64,000 nucleotides of DNA from Liquidambar formosana (Eukaryota > Streptophyta > Magnoliopsida > Saxifragales > Altingiaceae). This document shows positions 36,994 through 49,629 of the stretch, in pieces. The stretch is taken from positions 54,938,196 to 55,002,195 of the forward strand of contig CM077820.1 of NCBI GenBank assembly GCA_039720395.1, read 5' to 3'. The position numbers and the translations under genes were made by a program. Position 1 is the stretch's first letter, and every line of letters starts with the position of its first letter. The notes under the pieces were generated by a model. That model made no database searches. It worked only from the letters and a program-made list of their open reading frames with translations, and had not been told where the DNA came from.

Positions 36994-39644
36994 AATCTTT
37001 GCTTTGGTTATCACATGTTCTGATGCTGCAGGATGTGTACAATATTGTCATGCATTAAGCTGTGTACTTTCATTGGTATAGGTCTTGAGTTCGACTCTTG
37101 CTAAACACTTTGGGGCCACCTACACAAGGTTCCATGGTTCTCATGGGCCTTGGACTTACCTAGTCCATTTGGGTTGTGGGGTCTTATATGGGCCCAGGGT
37201 TTGGCTGTTGGGCTTCCTCGTTATAAATATTTAAAAAAACTTTCATTGGTATCCACTCTTTAAATGTCATATCTTATTTCAATTCTAGGTGATGCCGTGA
37301 AAGATTTTAACTTGCATCAAAGTATCAGTAGAATGATAATGTATTCTTTCTAAAATCATAGTGATTAGTGCATATGGTTAAACTGTAATGCAGTTGTCAT
37401 TGATATGCTATCCTTGAAAAGTCTTTAGATGAGCAAAAGTGAAAGGGTGATGTTTGTTTCATTCTCTATCAGCTAGATGGTTATGTTACTGCTTTCACCT
37501 GATAGCCTGGTATATCAATTTTGAAGCATTTATTGTGATCTTGCAGCTTTCAGAGCCATCAGGAATTGTTGAGGCAGAGAATGGTGACACTCTTCTCTAT
37601 TTATATGCCGTAAATAATTTATAAGCTGCCATATTAGGATTCATTTTTTTAATTACATCACAATCTTGTAGAGATTCTATACGTATAATTTTTTCCCCCT
37701 TGGTTCGCACTAAAGAAAGTTGCGTAGTGTTTGATTTGATTAATGGGATTGAGCTATACTTTCTATCTTGATCAAGAAGAACCATAGTGCTGCTTAATTA
37801 TTGCGTAGTGTTTGATTTGATTAATGGGATTGAGCTATACTTTCTATCTTGATCAAGCAGAACCATAGTGCTGGTTAATTATTGCATAGTGTTTGATTTG
37901 ATTAATGGGATTGAGCTATACTTTCTATCTTGATCAAGCAGAACCATGTAATACTGTCGAGAACCCCATAGTTAATTTCTAAATATAGTGTTGTTGTTAT
38001 TGAGTTTTTGTTCTTCACTGGTATAGTGCTGGTTAATTATTGCTTAGTGTTTGATTTGATTAATGGGATTGAGATATACTTTCTATCTTGATCAAGCAGA
38101 ACCATGTAATACTGTTGAGAACCCCATAGTTAATTTCTAAATATAGTATTGTTGATTTTGAGTGTTTGTTCTTCACTGGTATAGTGCTGGTTAATTATTA
38201 TTATTTTGCTAGGATAGTGCTTCTTAATTATCAGTATGATTTCTGAGTTTATAATATTGTTGTAAGCTCTCAATAACATCATCAAAAAGACAAAAAGTAT
38301 GTTCCAAATGCTTGTATTTGATATGACTTATTATGGTCTTGTATCAATGGAAAACTAGCTAAATTAGCTTTGAACAGTTTTTCAAGTTTGCAACACAAAC
38401 TTAAGTAGTTTGTAATAAAAATTATCTTATGTTGGAATTAGATGCAAATTTGGCCCTTTTCATGTGAAAGCTTGAGATATGAGCCCATGCCTTGATCCTT
38501 TAGAAGCTTGGACAATAACGAAGTAATGAGTTGATTCTTGTAGATATTGCTTTAAAAGAAACGTGGGTATCATAGTCATAAGAGAGATATATTATTGAGA
38601 GATACATTGTATTAATTTTCAAATATACAATGAGCTTGAAAGTAGTATAATAAACATATTTTTATCAAAGTCCCTCATCCAGTTTCGTCAGTTTGTGGCT
38701 TTGTAATGCATTTGTGCAGAAATGTGTTTTTGTCAAACTTAGACTTGGATTAACTATTGAACTTTATTTTTCAATGGATAGTGGAAAAAAAATTCTCCAT
38801 GTGATGTAGCAATTTGAAAGTCTGTTTTAACCAAACCTTGACTTCCAGTGGATTCGCTTTGTCTCTGATCTCTTTCCTACAGTTGGACTTTGCTCCTCTA
38901 AGAGTCCTCTAATCACCTCCAGTTGAATTTCATAAAGCATAACCACCTTTCAACATGCCCCACATAGATAACTCTCACATCCTTGAACAATATTTTTGTT
39001 GAAGCAGAATTAAAATGACGTTAGGAAGAATATAGGTTGAGGTCAGCAAACTTTGACTGATTATATATATTATTTTATTTTTCATTTACATTTTTCACAC
39101 ATCATAACATGTAAATTTTTCAAAAATCGCTTAAATTCTATCCCATAGATGTCAGATTAAGGGGCAACTAGAGATCTGGTTAGAAGGAACTAAGGGATAT
39201 TATTATAGTCTAGTTTTTCGAAGTGATTCAACTAATGATAAACAGAACTTTGCAGGGGCTCCTGTTATCTTTGGATGCATGTGTCACTGGAGACATTGCT
39301 TCTATGTGACTTATATTTTGCTTTTATATTTGATTTGATAAATGAGTTCCAATTTTTGGTGCCGTCAATTATTGCAATTGTTCATTGTAATCTTGCAGGA
39401 AGACTTTTCATAGCTGATACAAACAACAGCGTTATCCGATTTCTAGACTTGAACAATAAAGAACCAGAACTCTTTACTTTAGAGCTCAAAGGTGTTAAGC
39501 CTCCTACACCAAAATCTAGGTCTTTAAAACGCCTGAGGAGGCGATCATCAGCTGACACACTGACCATTATGGTTGGTGGTGTTTCATCCAATGAGGGCAA
39601 CTTTTATCTTAATATATCATTACCTGAAGGGTACCATTTCTCAA

Positions 39645-39689
<45 letters not shown>

Positions 39690-40838
39690 GCATGTGCGTG
39701 CACACACGCACACACACGTAGACATTTGTGCACTCTCATAGGTTCCAACCTATTTCATTCTTTCTGTCATTTTTTTCCTTTATTTACTGTGATTATTGCA
39801 TTCATTAGCCTCATCCTTTATGCTTTTGTTGAGTTATATATTCTATAATCCTCTGCCTTATAATTCCCAATGCAGGAAGCACGCAGTAAATTTAATGTAG
39901 AAATTGAGCCTGAAAATGCAGTGGTTATTGATCCGTCGGATGGCAATCTCAGTCCAGAAGGATCAACGTTACTTCATTTTAGGAGATCCTCACCTTCAGC
40001 TTCCATGGGGAGAATTAATTGCAAGGTATGCCTTGTCAATAAAAAGCCTTTTGAGGTTATAAATTTTAGCCCAACACAAGAAGAAAAGTATTTCTTCAAG
40101 TGTTTCAGGAACAGTTAAACCATGTGCTTGTAACCAACAGTTCATCCTCTAGTGGTCACATGTGGCACCGGAGAGTGCGACTTTGGTTGCGTGGAATGTC
40201 AGGTTTATGCAGTATGTGATCAGGCGTTCTAAGCTGTTATCTACCAGAAATATTCTGATTTAAGTCAAGGGTCTTTATCCAATGATAGGAGTAAACACAC
40301 ACCCAGGGGGAGACGAAATTGATAAACAAAAATGTTGAGTTTGCAACCAAAAAGCCTAAGTTATTAGGTGGAGGGCCAAAACAAGTATATGAAGCCATAT
40401 CAAACTAAATAGTTAATTGATGTGGGATGTGGGACTTCCGGTAAAAAAAAAAAAGAAAAGAATAAAGGGCCTTTGCAATGCCCCAATCCACTAAGCAATA
40501 CTAAACTAATTGATTTGGGACCAGCTATTTTCCTTTTTCTTACGATTGTGTTCTTAGAGGAAAATAAAATAATAGAAAATGATTAAAGTCAATCAAAACA
40601 CAACTTAAGGATAAGCTCACATTTTGTAGTTACTTAATTTGGGCATATAACTAAGTTAGCATGTGTTTTCCAGGTTTACTATTGTAAAGAAGATGAAGTC
40701 TGTTTATACCAATCCCTGGCTTTTGAGGTACCCTTTCGAGAAGAAGTTCCAGACTCTGCCCCAGCAGAAATTAGTCTTGCATATGTTGTGAAGCCCAAAG
40801 TTTCCCCAAGCAGCTTACAGCTACCAGTTGCTCGCTGA
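16782..40838 (+). CDS. SOQ1: SUPPRESSOR OF QUENCHING 1 (chloroplast HAD-Trx-NHL protein)
   Basis: Thylakoid protein that, in Arabidopsis, prevents slowly reversible photoprotective quenching (qH). Exons: 16782-17148, 18188-18288, 18413-18470, 18558-18652, 20076-20175, 20645-20703, 20954-21078, 21429-21561, 21813-21900, 22076-22154, 23547-23607, 23754-23829, 24617-24727, 25489-25584, 26489-26611, 28277-28474, 31526-31630, 31816-31880, 32825-32918, 33138-33295, 34449-34498, 34612-34733, 34910-35017, 35568-35660, 37547-37583, 39399-39646, 39876-40025, 40674-40838. About 1087 residues if exon 3 were one base shorter (Arabidopsis about 1055). Ser-rich transit peptide; stromal HAD hydrolase with nucleophile motif [10 protein letters not shown] (D84, D86); membrane span about 357-373; lumenal thioredoxin-like domain with CCINC at 462-466; NHL propeller from about 600; C-terminal domain. 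Exon 3 carries an extra G (18446-18450), giving an early stop as written. The exon 19 donor is GC. Confidence 0.93.
18413..18470 (+). other. SOQ1: SOQ1 exon 3 with +1 frameshift
   Basis: Exon 2 ends and exon 4 begins in phase 0, so this exon should have a length divisible by three; it has 58 bases. It reads [12 protein letters not shown] and then G-T-stop. With GGGG instead of GGGGG at 18446-18450 it continues A-L-E-L-I-T-Q, the family sequence. Splice sites on both sides are canonical. Skipping the exon would keep the reading frame and remove 19 residues of the HAD domain. Confidence 0.85.
22287..23340 (-). mobile_element. LINE fragment (zf-RVT region) antisense in SOQ1 intron 10
   Basis: Minus-strand frames carry the reverse-transcriptase C-terminal region of plant L1-like LINEs: [23 protein letters not shown], then [12 protein letters not shown], a C-x-x-C/H-type tail, and [19 protein letters not shown] near the end. 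Stops and frame changes interrupt it, and the upstream endonuclease and RT core are missing, so it is a dead 5'-truncated copy. An A run at 22261-22285 abuts the 3' end. The surrounding exons are unaffected. Confidence 0.75.
26740..27425. repeat. GATATATC-rich repeat element in SOQ1 intron 15
   Basis: Two arms (about 26745-26925 and 27300-27415) consist of degenerate ATCGATATATC units around an AT-rich centre. The outer ends are inverted: GGACTTAAAAATCG on the left and, reverse-complemented, GGACTTTAATATCG on the right. The structure suggests a non-autonomous TIR element whose subterminal repeats have expanded. No clear target duplication was found, so class and limits are uncertain. Confidence 0.6.
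28852..29869. mobile_element. Mutator-like element in SOQ1 intron 16, about 1 kb
   Basis: A 10-bp direct repeat GGTTGATGCA flanks the element (28842-28851 and 29870-29879). The left end GAGTTACCAGATTCGC and the right end reverse-complemented (ATGTTACCTGGAGC, then TTCGC) form a degenerate inverted repeat. The ends are GC-rich with GTACCG and GTACGGGTACGG-like units, while the middle is AT-rich and includes (AT)n at 29661-29699. No transposase frame. Confidence 0.7.
37722..38199 (+). repeat. Minisatellite, 81- and 158-bp units, SOQ1 intron 25
   Basis: Four near-identical units begin with G-x-x-TAGTGTTTGATTTGATT at 37722, 37803, 37884 and 38042. The first two are 81 bp. The last two are 158 bp and contain an extra block (GTAATACTGT..GAGAACCCC to CTTCACTGG). 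All end ATAGTGCTG.TTAATTATT. The high identity implies recent expansion. Confidence 0.9.
39647..39718 (+). repeat. (CT)n-(CA)n microsatellite at a SOQ1 splice donor
   Basis: The donor GT of exon 26 is itself the start of a run of about 20 CT dinucleotides, followed by a CA-rich stretch. Exon 16 has a similar CT/CA repeat starting a few bases after its donor at 28475. Confidence 0.85.
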
Positions 40839-43739
40839 CACTGAACAACATGTAAATTCCCTTCTCACTTCTATCCTGAAAATTTGATATTCAATCAAAT
40901 AGAGCAGTTAGTTGGTATATCTTGAAGAAGTTAGCATAATGATAGCATTCAAATGAATCATATCATTGTCCAAGACAGCTTCTAGCTGCTTTCTTTAATA
41001 TTTTCTCTATTCTGAAACCCAATAGATCTTCATTGCTTAAAGATGTAACATGTAGAGTAAACACCCACTTCTTTTATTTTTCCTTAGAATATTCTTTATC
41101 TATGTCCTCTGAGGCTATAGTTACATTAATTATTGTCTCCATATTGACAACAAGAAAAAAGGATGACTTGAACAACAAGAAAAAGAGAAATGTATTAAAA
41201 CAGGGAGACAGGAAGAGGTCAATTATCCTGCCAGCTCAGTATTAGTAGGCTTACATATTGATCGGAACCCACCATTTGGCAGGTGAAATGTTTCCTTTTC
41301 CCTGGATCAAATGGTTGATGTGACTAGTTGATGCTAGCCGTCTGATCCTTTTTCAAGATACCGTCGGTGAGATTGATGACGGTGTCAGATTGTTAATCTT
41401 ACCCATAAGACCTAAATATCAACTTCTTCAATGAATTTTTTACTACTTCAACTTTGTACAAGTTCCATCCGGGTTTTTGCCCCAAATCTAGGGATGTGTC
41501 AAATTAACAATTTGCCGTGATTCCCGTGTCCGGCTGCTCTAGTGCCTGCCTTCAGGCCAGCCTTAATTGCAATTTTGTTTAATTATTGTTGTTACTAATT
41601 TTATAATAAGCATCGATCATAGTTGTTTTTGGGATAAGCTAGGGATGGATTTCTAGCCAAGGCACGGCCTCGTGTGCACTTGCCTTTAACTAATTGAATG
41701 ATGACGGTGAGGCAGGCCAATTATTCGGAACTAATTGAGTTTTTGTTTATTGGTGAAGAGGAGCAGACTAGCTCCCCACATACCAAGCAAAGAATTATAG
41801 TATCAGATGAAAACAATCTCTATAGAAGCTCTCATCAAAAAATGTGAGAGGAGTACATATGTTTAATTAATTTAATCCTTTAGAAGCATTATAATATTTG
41901 AAATTGACACCATAAAACGCGTTTGTTCCACCAAATCCCGTGCTTATCCTATCCCTAACATTTCTGTCTGAATTTTTTTTTTTTGCAATGCACTATATAA
42001 TATTAGTGGGTTCAGGCAAGACTTGCTCCTTTTATTTTTATATTTATATATATTGTTCATGGTGGGGCTTGGTCTTGTAGCTTTTTTAATTAAATGGTAG
42101 CTGATTACTTGTTGAACTGAAAATTTCCTGCATTTATTGGTGGTATTAGGAACAACTAGTTAGAATTTATCCATGGGCTTTTCTTAATAGCCACTAGTAG
42201 TCGTCTGAATCTTGCCTTTCTGGTAATTTTTGCTGGAACATATCTTTCAAAAGATGAAACTAGTGAATTATCTGTCTGAATAATTCTTAGATTTTATTCC
42301 TTTTTATTTTTATTTTATGCCATCTGTTTGTTCTATTCTTTAATTAGTTAATTAATTTATTGATTTATTATTAATATTATTTTGGTTTTAATTCTCTGGA
42401 GAGGGGTTGTGGGTTCAACCCTGATGTCTAGACTTAGGCAAGAGGAGGCTTAAAGCATAAAGAACTGAATTATGCATCAAACCATATGCGGAAAGAACTG
42501 ATATATGCCTCAAACCATATTTGCAGCTGGGAGACTCATTTTTAGGTCCACATTTTCTCAAAATTGCAGTTTCGAAATTGGGGGACAAAATTTTCTAAAA
42601 TTTCAAGGGCCTTTTAGGAATGTTTGGATAATTCTTGGGAAATTTTTTTAGTACGTTCTGGAAAATTTTAGGAAGCTTTTTAGAAACGCATAGGAAACTC
42701 ATGAAAACGTGTTTCCAATAAAACTCCCGTGTTTAGACTTGTCAAACCTATTTTGCATAATGGTTGAACATTTTTCACCAGTTTCTTAAGTTACGTTGGT
42801 TCCTAAAATTATGTTTCAACTTTCCATACGACTTTTTCAATATTTTATAGGAGTTTTCTTGCAGTTTCTCAAAAAGTTTCCAATAAATTTTCTGTTCCAT
42901 TTGAAATCATGCACCCACTTCTCAATAAGTAACCAACTTTCAATGCTTTGGTTTTTTTTTTTTTTAAACTATTTTGCCCGCTTCCCTTTCTCATCATTTT
43001 TTTTCTTTCACTTCCCATTTTGATAACTATGGGGTCAATACTTAACCCCAAAAAAAAAAAGAAAAAAAAACACTATGGGTCAAACAATCCAATTACAGAA
43101 TTTGTGAGGTGGAAAAAAAATTAAAAGATGAATTATAAAGATTACAAAAAATAAAAATAAAAAACCCTCTAGCAAGTGGGAAAAAAAAAATTAAAAAGGG
43201 CAAAGTAAGCATTAAAATTCTTCCTATTAAGCTCAAAAACATTTCGTCTTCTAAATTCCTAGTCCGCCCTGGTTGTCCCTAGGCGCTAAAAACCCTAAAA
43301 ATTGAGATCACTTCGTGGCTTCAGTGGTACGTTGGTCGGTTCTTTGAAAAGAGTAATGCAACATCTTTAAGAGTCAATGTCCTAACAACCCATAAACCCT
43401 ACAGTCCATGACAAATAAAACAAACGGACGGATTGCGTGTCAAATTTGGGCATCCATAAATCATTGTTAATCAAACAAGAAACTTTTTTTGCTTTAAACA
43501 ATCAACGCCAACTTGTCTTGATATAATTCGAAAACCCATGTTAGGGAGCAATGGATCAAGACTAATCTGCCTTGTTTGTCGTGCAATCACGAGTTCTTAT
43601 CTTTCTTAAAAGGTTATTGATGGTTTTAATTAGTCTCATTTAAAGATTAGTTTAATGGGTGAATGGCACCAAATGAGACTTTAGAGGCTCTACCACGTAG
43701 AGTAGGTAAAATAAGGGATAAGTATGAATATGGATTGAG

Positions 43740-43958
43740 ATTGCATAGAGGTCATTAGTTGGGCAATTAGAGAAGGCCAAAAAGGCTCATTGGTTAGAGT
43801 AATTCTTTGATTATTTTATCTTACGCTTGAAGTAATTCTTTTTTTGTGACTGGGATAATTTTAAAATCTGCCATTGGAGATCACCACCACAGTCCACAAC
43901 TGTTTCTGACAGAACAAATTAATACATATAATATACATACACACATATATATATATAT

Positions 43959-44003
<45 letters not shown>

Positions 44004-44169
44004 CATTGATAGGGCAATAAGGGAAGCAACAAAACTGTGCTGGTTAGAAGTTTTTCAGTATTATATGCTCAGAGTGAATCTCATTTCCTGACTAGGATAA
44101 CTTTAAAAACTGATACATTTAGAGGCCACCACTACTAGTAGATTTCCTCATAACAATACAAAAATGGTG

Positions 44170-44207
<38 letters not shown>

Positions 44208-44210
44208 TAT

Positions 44211-44248
<38 letters not shown>

Positions 44249-44250
44249 TG
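43740..44250 (+). repeat. Diverged tandem duplication, each copy ending (TA)n(GA)n
   Basis: Copy A (about 43740-43998) and copy B (about 44008-44250) share in order: a GCATTGATAGGGCAAT-like start, GGTTAGA.GT, 'gactgggataattttaaaa' (B: 'gactaggataactttaaaa'), CACCAC, and a final (TA)n followed by (GA)n. Copies differ at many positions, so the event is old although the microsatellites remain long. Confidence 0.65.
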
Positions 44251-44899
44251 AATGGGGGTCAAATATTTTATTATTTTGACGGTGGTTCTCATATTTATGT
44301 TTTGTTTTTGGTGAAGGGGCGTAACCTTGGTCTAAGTGATTTACACCTTGATTATTATCATTTTAAAATTTAGATTCACCCCTTGTGACATTGATGCCTG
44401 TCTCAAACAAGGAGGCAGACTCTCTGGCATGTCATTAACTCACAGGGCTCTGTTTTTTATTTTTATAATTGAAACTCATCAGGAAATTTATTATTATTTA
44501 CTCTCCTACAAAAACACAAGCATATGGTTCTCTTAATTTACCTGAGACTGTAGATTGATGTAATCATCAGTGATCCATTGACATCACTGCCCTTGTGATC
44601 TAAGTCTAGTCTAGCAATCTCCCATAGGGAGTTTGGTTAGCTTCTCTGTAGGAGCTTTAGGTTGAACAATTAAACTGTGGTATATGAATTTGGATAAATT
44701 GAAATTGATTTCTTGCATATATGCTTCTATTAGGTTAGCAATTACATGGAGAAGATGACATACACTGTCGGTAATTTGTTAGGCATCGTACCCTATGGTT
44801 TCAAATATCATAGGGCACCCATCTTAGTTAACATATTTATTAATTTATTTATTTGTCCTGTAATAAATAAATTTCAAAGGTTAAACTCCTCTTATAAGA

Positions 44900-45000
44900 A
44901 TTATACAAGTGGTAAGAGCGGTGATTTTTTTCAATTTACTAATCTCTTAATTATATAAAATAACCTTTCGATTCAATATTCGGAGGAGTCCTCTTAATAA
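44900..45000 (+). repeat. Possible SINE relic
   Basis: AGTGGTAAGAGCGG (44909-44922) resembles a tRNA A box and TTTCGATTCAA (about 44966) a B box, in the right order and spacing. No cloverleaf, tail or target duplication was found. Confidence 0.3.
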
Positions 45001-48000
45001 AAATCTTTTCTTTTTTTAATTTATAAATTAGTTTTATGAGTACTTCACTACCATGATTTGAAAAGAAAAGGGAAATATTGTGTAAGAATATGAGAAGGAA
45101 TATTAGGGGGAAAAATGAGCTCCTAAAAAAAAAAAACAAAAGGTAGAAAAGGGAAGAAAAAAAGGTAGGAGAATAGCAGTAGGCAATGTGGATCAAACCT
45201 GTCCACACCGCAAAAAGGGTGGGTGAGTCCAAAACCCTCATAAAAAAACACAAAATAAAGGCCAAAGATTGATAGAAAGTGCCATGAAAACAACCACATG
45301 CATCCCTTTTCTCTCCCATCTTTTTCTATATGTGCATCACCCACTAATCATTGCTCACAACAAAAACAAATTCGATTGGCCCCACATAGTCACACTGCAA
45401 CTCAATTTGTTTAAACCAACACTACTCTGTTTTCCAATAACCCCTCTCCACTTCATCAATTTATTAAACTTTTTATTAAAGAACATTAATTTATTTCATA
45501 TGTATATATATATATATATGATGGCATACCGTCCTTGCAAGACACGATAAGGAGACAGATACTGCTACATGTTTTTCTTCTTCTTCTAATAAAGATGTTT
45601 TTGGCCTTACACACATGCCACATAAATTTTCGAAACTTATAAAATACAATTATTTTGAATTTCCATTTAATGATGCCTATCGTTTTCTTAAATTTTTTTA
45701 TTTGTATTTTCAATATTATTTATGTAAAATATATTATAGTTGTTTAATTTTTTGTTTGAACAACCAAACGGGTCCTAATAGATTCGTTAACGAAGGGGGT
45801 CTATTTTTTATTTTATTTTTTTTAATGGCGGTGTGAAGAATGATACCTTCACGTTTTACAGACCTTAAAAAAAAAAAAAAAGAAGAAGAAATTAAATGAC
45901 AAGGTAACAACTAGTCATACATTGATTCTCACTGTCCAATTGGCGGCTTCACACTCTGGTTGGTTTTTGTGGACCTACTTGTTTGGTGAAAGGTTAAAAC
46001 TAAAGAGTAAAATTTCCACCACCTTTATAATTGCCATATTGAACATGCTCCTAGGTTGTGTTAAGAACAAAAGATATGTTTCACCCGCCAGTGACTTGCA
46101 ACAAACAACATGATTTGCGCCAAACAAGTCCTCTGTCTCTTAATAAATTAGTATTATTACATTGTACCAAAGAATTGGTTTAGGTTGACTTCATTTAATC
46201 TTATTCTAGCTTTGTAAGCCAAGTTAAGATGATTGAGCCAACATGCCATCTTTGAGATTGCCTTCTTTGGAAACAAGCCTATGGGAAAATTTTAAGGGTT
46301 GGTTGATGCTGTTCTTTTACTTTTTATTTTTGGGAATATTTATTTTATTTTTCGGGCAATCCGATTCTACCTTGATTAAAAACTCATGAGAATAGCACAA
46401 ATGACAAGGAATCACGACTCATGAACTGAACGTTCCGAGTTCTGAATCTAACTTTAACATGACCGAAGTTCATATCGGTCTGGTATATTGATTTTTGTTA
46501 ATTTAATTTTTTATTTTTGTTATTAACCCTACGTCCTATCCCATATGATAGATATTTCCCAGACCATTTTCTTTCAGAAAGAAAGATTGAGATTCAAACC
46601 CCAACCTCCTTCTAATAAGAGGGGAGAGACACCGTATATCATGACTATAGGGCCGGTGGTTTGGTTCATCTTCATTTAATATTGTCAAATTAGCAAGCAA
46701 TTATAAGAGGAAAAATGTGTTTAAAAAAAAAAAGTGCCTTCAAAGTATATTTAAATTACGATAATTGTCTAAATGAGAGTATCAGATATTGTATTATTTA
46801 GAGTTACAATTTAGTAATTTAAATAAACTTGGAAACATTCTTATTGGAGGGTGGTACGACAAGAACATCAGCAAACAGCAACCCACCAGAAGCTTAACAT
46901 GCAAGAGTCAAAGCATAAAACAAAATAGATTGAAAACCACCAAACAATCCTTTGCCCTCATAGCCGCAAAAGACTCATGCTTTTATTGACAAAATTTTGT
47001 CTATGGGAATCATGGTCGTTGGCCTTCATGTGCGTGGCCACTGGCCACATGGCTCTAGCCTAGACTAGGGGAACTTTCGATCTCCTACCCCATAATGTGA
47101 CAAGCAATAGAAAGGATTCATGTAACTGAGAAGAAATAATTGAGACTAAGACTTTTATACATAGTTTGAGTGTATACTATTATCAAATAATATCAAGTAC
47201 CATATATCTAAAAATTTTGGATTATCAGAAAAATAATAATAATAATAATAATAATTTAAAAAATTTAAAAAAAAAATCCACTTTGGAGAAGAAGTTTTCT
47301 TCATTCCAAATATGACACCTACCATGTGATAGCTTAGAAGGGCATTCTTTCAAAGTTAGAGGCAACAATTTTCGCTAGGAAGTCTCCTCAAGTAAAGTTA
47401 GAGCCAATTAATATAATACGTGAGTGATTGATGCAGTATTGATATATCGGTATGAAAAAAAAATTCAAAATAATTCAAAACAATGTATGAGATTTTTATT
47501 ACATACATATATAACAATATCATATCAGTTGTCATGAGTTGTCATATTGTTACGCTAACTTTATATTGACAAATGCTTTACGCAAAAACTTTAACCCTAA
47601 TTTTCACAATAGTGACTCATTTTTGGTGATACTATCACATAAATGTGGATCTTACCTTTTCCTGAGAGAATTCAGATAAATGTTGCAGTCTAAGATTAGT
47701 TCATATAACATTATCCCATCATTCCAATATGTTGTTGCTCCTAGCTTAAATATTCTTAATAAAATAGGTATTAAACCTAACAATTTGAAATTTTTTTTTC
47801 TTTTGTTAAAACAAAATTAAAAATCTTTTAAACCCAAAATAAATAAATAAAAAAATAAATAAACAAGTTGCTTTTTCTTTTGAGCTTATCCATTACCAAC
47901 ATCCTGCAATCAAAATTACGACCGACAGGGCCTGACAGGTAAATAGTAGATGTGTTTTGTTCCACTTTTCTGTGTTTGGTAAATTATTCCATCTCCTCAT

Positions 48001-49368
48001 TCATGGCTCTAAGATTCTTTTCATCACTCAAAAGCTGAAACACATGCAAGTGAAAGCTATAAATAGTATCACAAACCCCACGTTTCCTAAGGGCAAACTC
48101 GTCATACAATAATTTCATTAACATATATATTTAAAACCCTTTTTTTTTTTTTTTGAGTTTTGACAAACCTTATCTCTTCTTTAATATCAACAAACAGATA
48201 TTAATATTTTTCTATAAACTTGAATTTGAAATTACTTAATTAACAAATAAGGCAAATGTCATTAACCTATCATGTCATTGACTAATATATATATATATAT
48301 TGATCTTGCATGCAAAGGTGATCAAATGCAATAATTTGATGGCATAAGGTAGTTTAGTTGCTTAGGTTTGAGTCAATAGACCCTTGTATTTGGGTAAGAA
48401 CCCTTAATTCTTCATTAATAAATATAATGATGTTCATCTTCTTATTAGTTATCCTAAACAGATAGGGGTTGTCATTCACCACCAAAAGATTAAATGCAGC
48501 AATTGCGTGAGCATGACTAACAATAATTGATTTTTATGTTATGAAATATGATAATTATGTTTATATAATCACGGTTGTGATTTACGCTGTAAATGAAAAT
48601 TTTTGTACAATATTTTCTTGTTTGGTAAAACTACAAATGAATCAAGTCGTTCGTAAACAGCTTGTGAACAAGTTTGATAAATGTTTGTTTGAATTCACGC
48701 ATTTATTAAATTAATCAAGCTTAAGTTTATAGTTGAGACTTATTTAAAAATGAGTTGAGGCTAAACAAACCTAAGCTTCACTCGATAGGGCTCGTGACCA
48801 AGTTTGTATAAGCATCATTGAACGAAACTCAATAACAATATGATGATTCTTAATTTATAGTGTCATATTAACTTGCATCTTAAATGCATATCTAATTAGT
48901 TTTGACTTATAAGATTGCAAACAAATCAAGCCATTCATGTACGGCATTGGTAAAACTCGCTCATTTACTAAAGAGGTTGACATTAAACAAGCTCATCAAT
49001 AGGATTAGTAAAGCTCATTTGTCTCATTTATTTATTAGGTGAACAAAATTCAAACAAATTAAAACTCGGCTCGACTCAACTGATAATAAACTCGATACAC
49101 CATTAAATAGTCAAGCTTTTAAATGGATCAAATTCTATCGTTAACAGACTTGTTAGTTGTCATATTGAAATTTAATTTAATTTAATTTTTTCTTTAGAAA
49201 AAAAAAAAAAAAAGAAAAAGGAGAGAGAGAAAACCTCGGGACACGAAATTGGGGTGGTGCAAAAGCAATAAAATGTGACTTAGGAAGGGCCGCGTGGTAT
49301 TCTCCCATTGCTTTTATAGTCTCCCCCCCACCCTCTCCTTCCTACCCCCCATCTCTCATTTCCTTGCA

Positions 49369-49376
49369 TATAAAAG
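49369..49376 (+). promoter_or_regulatory. TATA box of the HLH gene
   Basis: TATAAAAG, followed by a pyrimidine-rich leader with CCACCACCA repeats and a 5'UTR intron at 49465-49557 (AAAG|GTATAA ... TTCTACAG). Confidence 0.65.
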
Positions 49377-49629
49377 CACCACCACCCTCCTCCTCCACCA
49401 CCACCAACACCATCTCCACCACCACTACGTCCACCACCTCCGTGCCTCTACTTCTCCTTGAAAGGTATAAATCCTCTCTGCTTTGGTTCCATTTATAGAG
49501 AGCTGATTTGCTTTCAGAATCATGAATATATGAATATCTTTCTTCCTTTTTCTACAGCTTAAAAGCAAATACATCAAGATACCAAAAGCAGCCAAAGAGG
49601 GGATAAATACAGAAGTGTCGTCGCCGTTC

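Larger units (their letters stand above)
40839..49368. other. Gene-free 8.5-kb interval
   Basis: The SOQ1 3' UTR lies at the left end. The rest is AT-rich with short relics: a pol III B-box-like GGGTTCAACCC at about 42411-42421, a duplicated (TA)n(GA)n segment at 43740-44250, a SINE-like stretch at 44900-45000, and degenerate AACTCGGCTCGACTC-type repeat sequence at 48640-49140. I found no exon with family resemblance on either strand. Confidence 0.5.
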
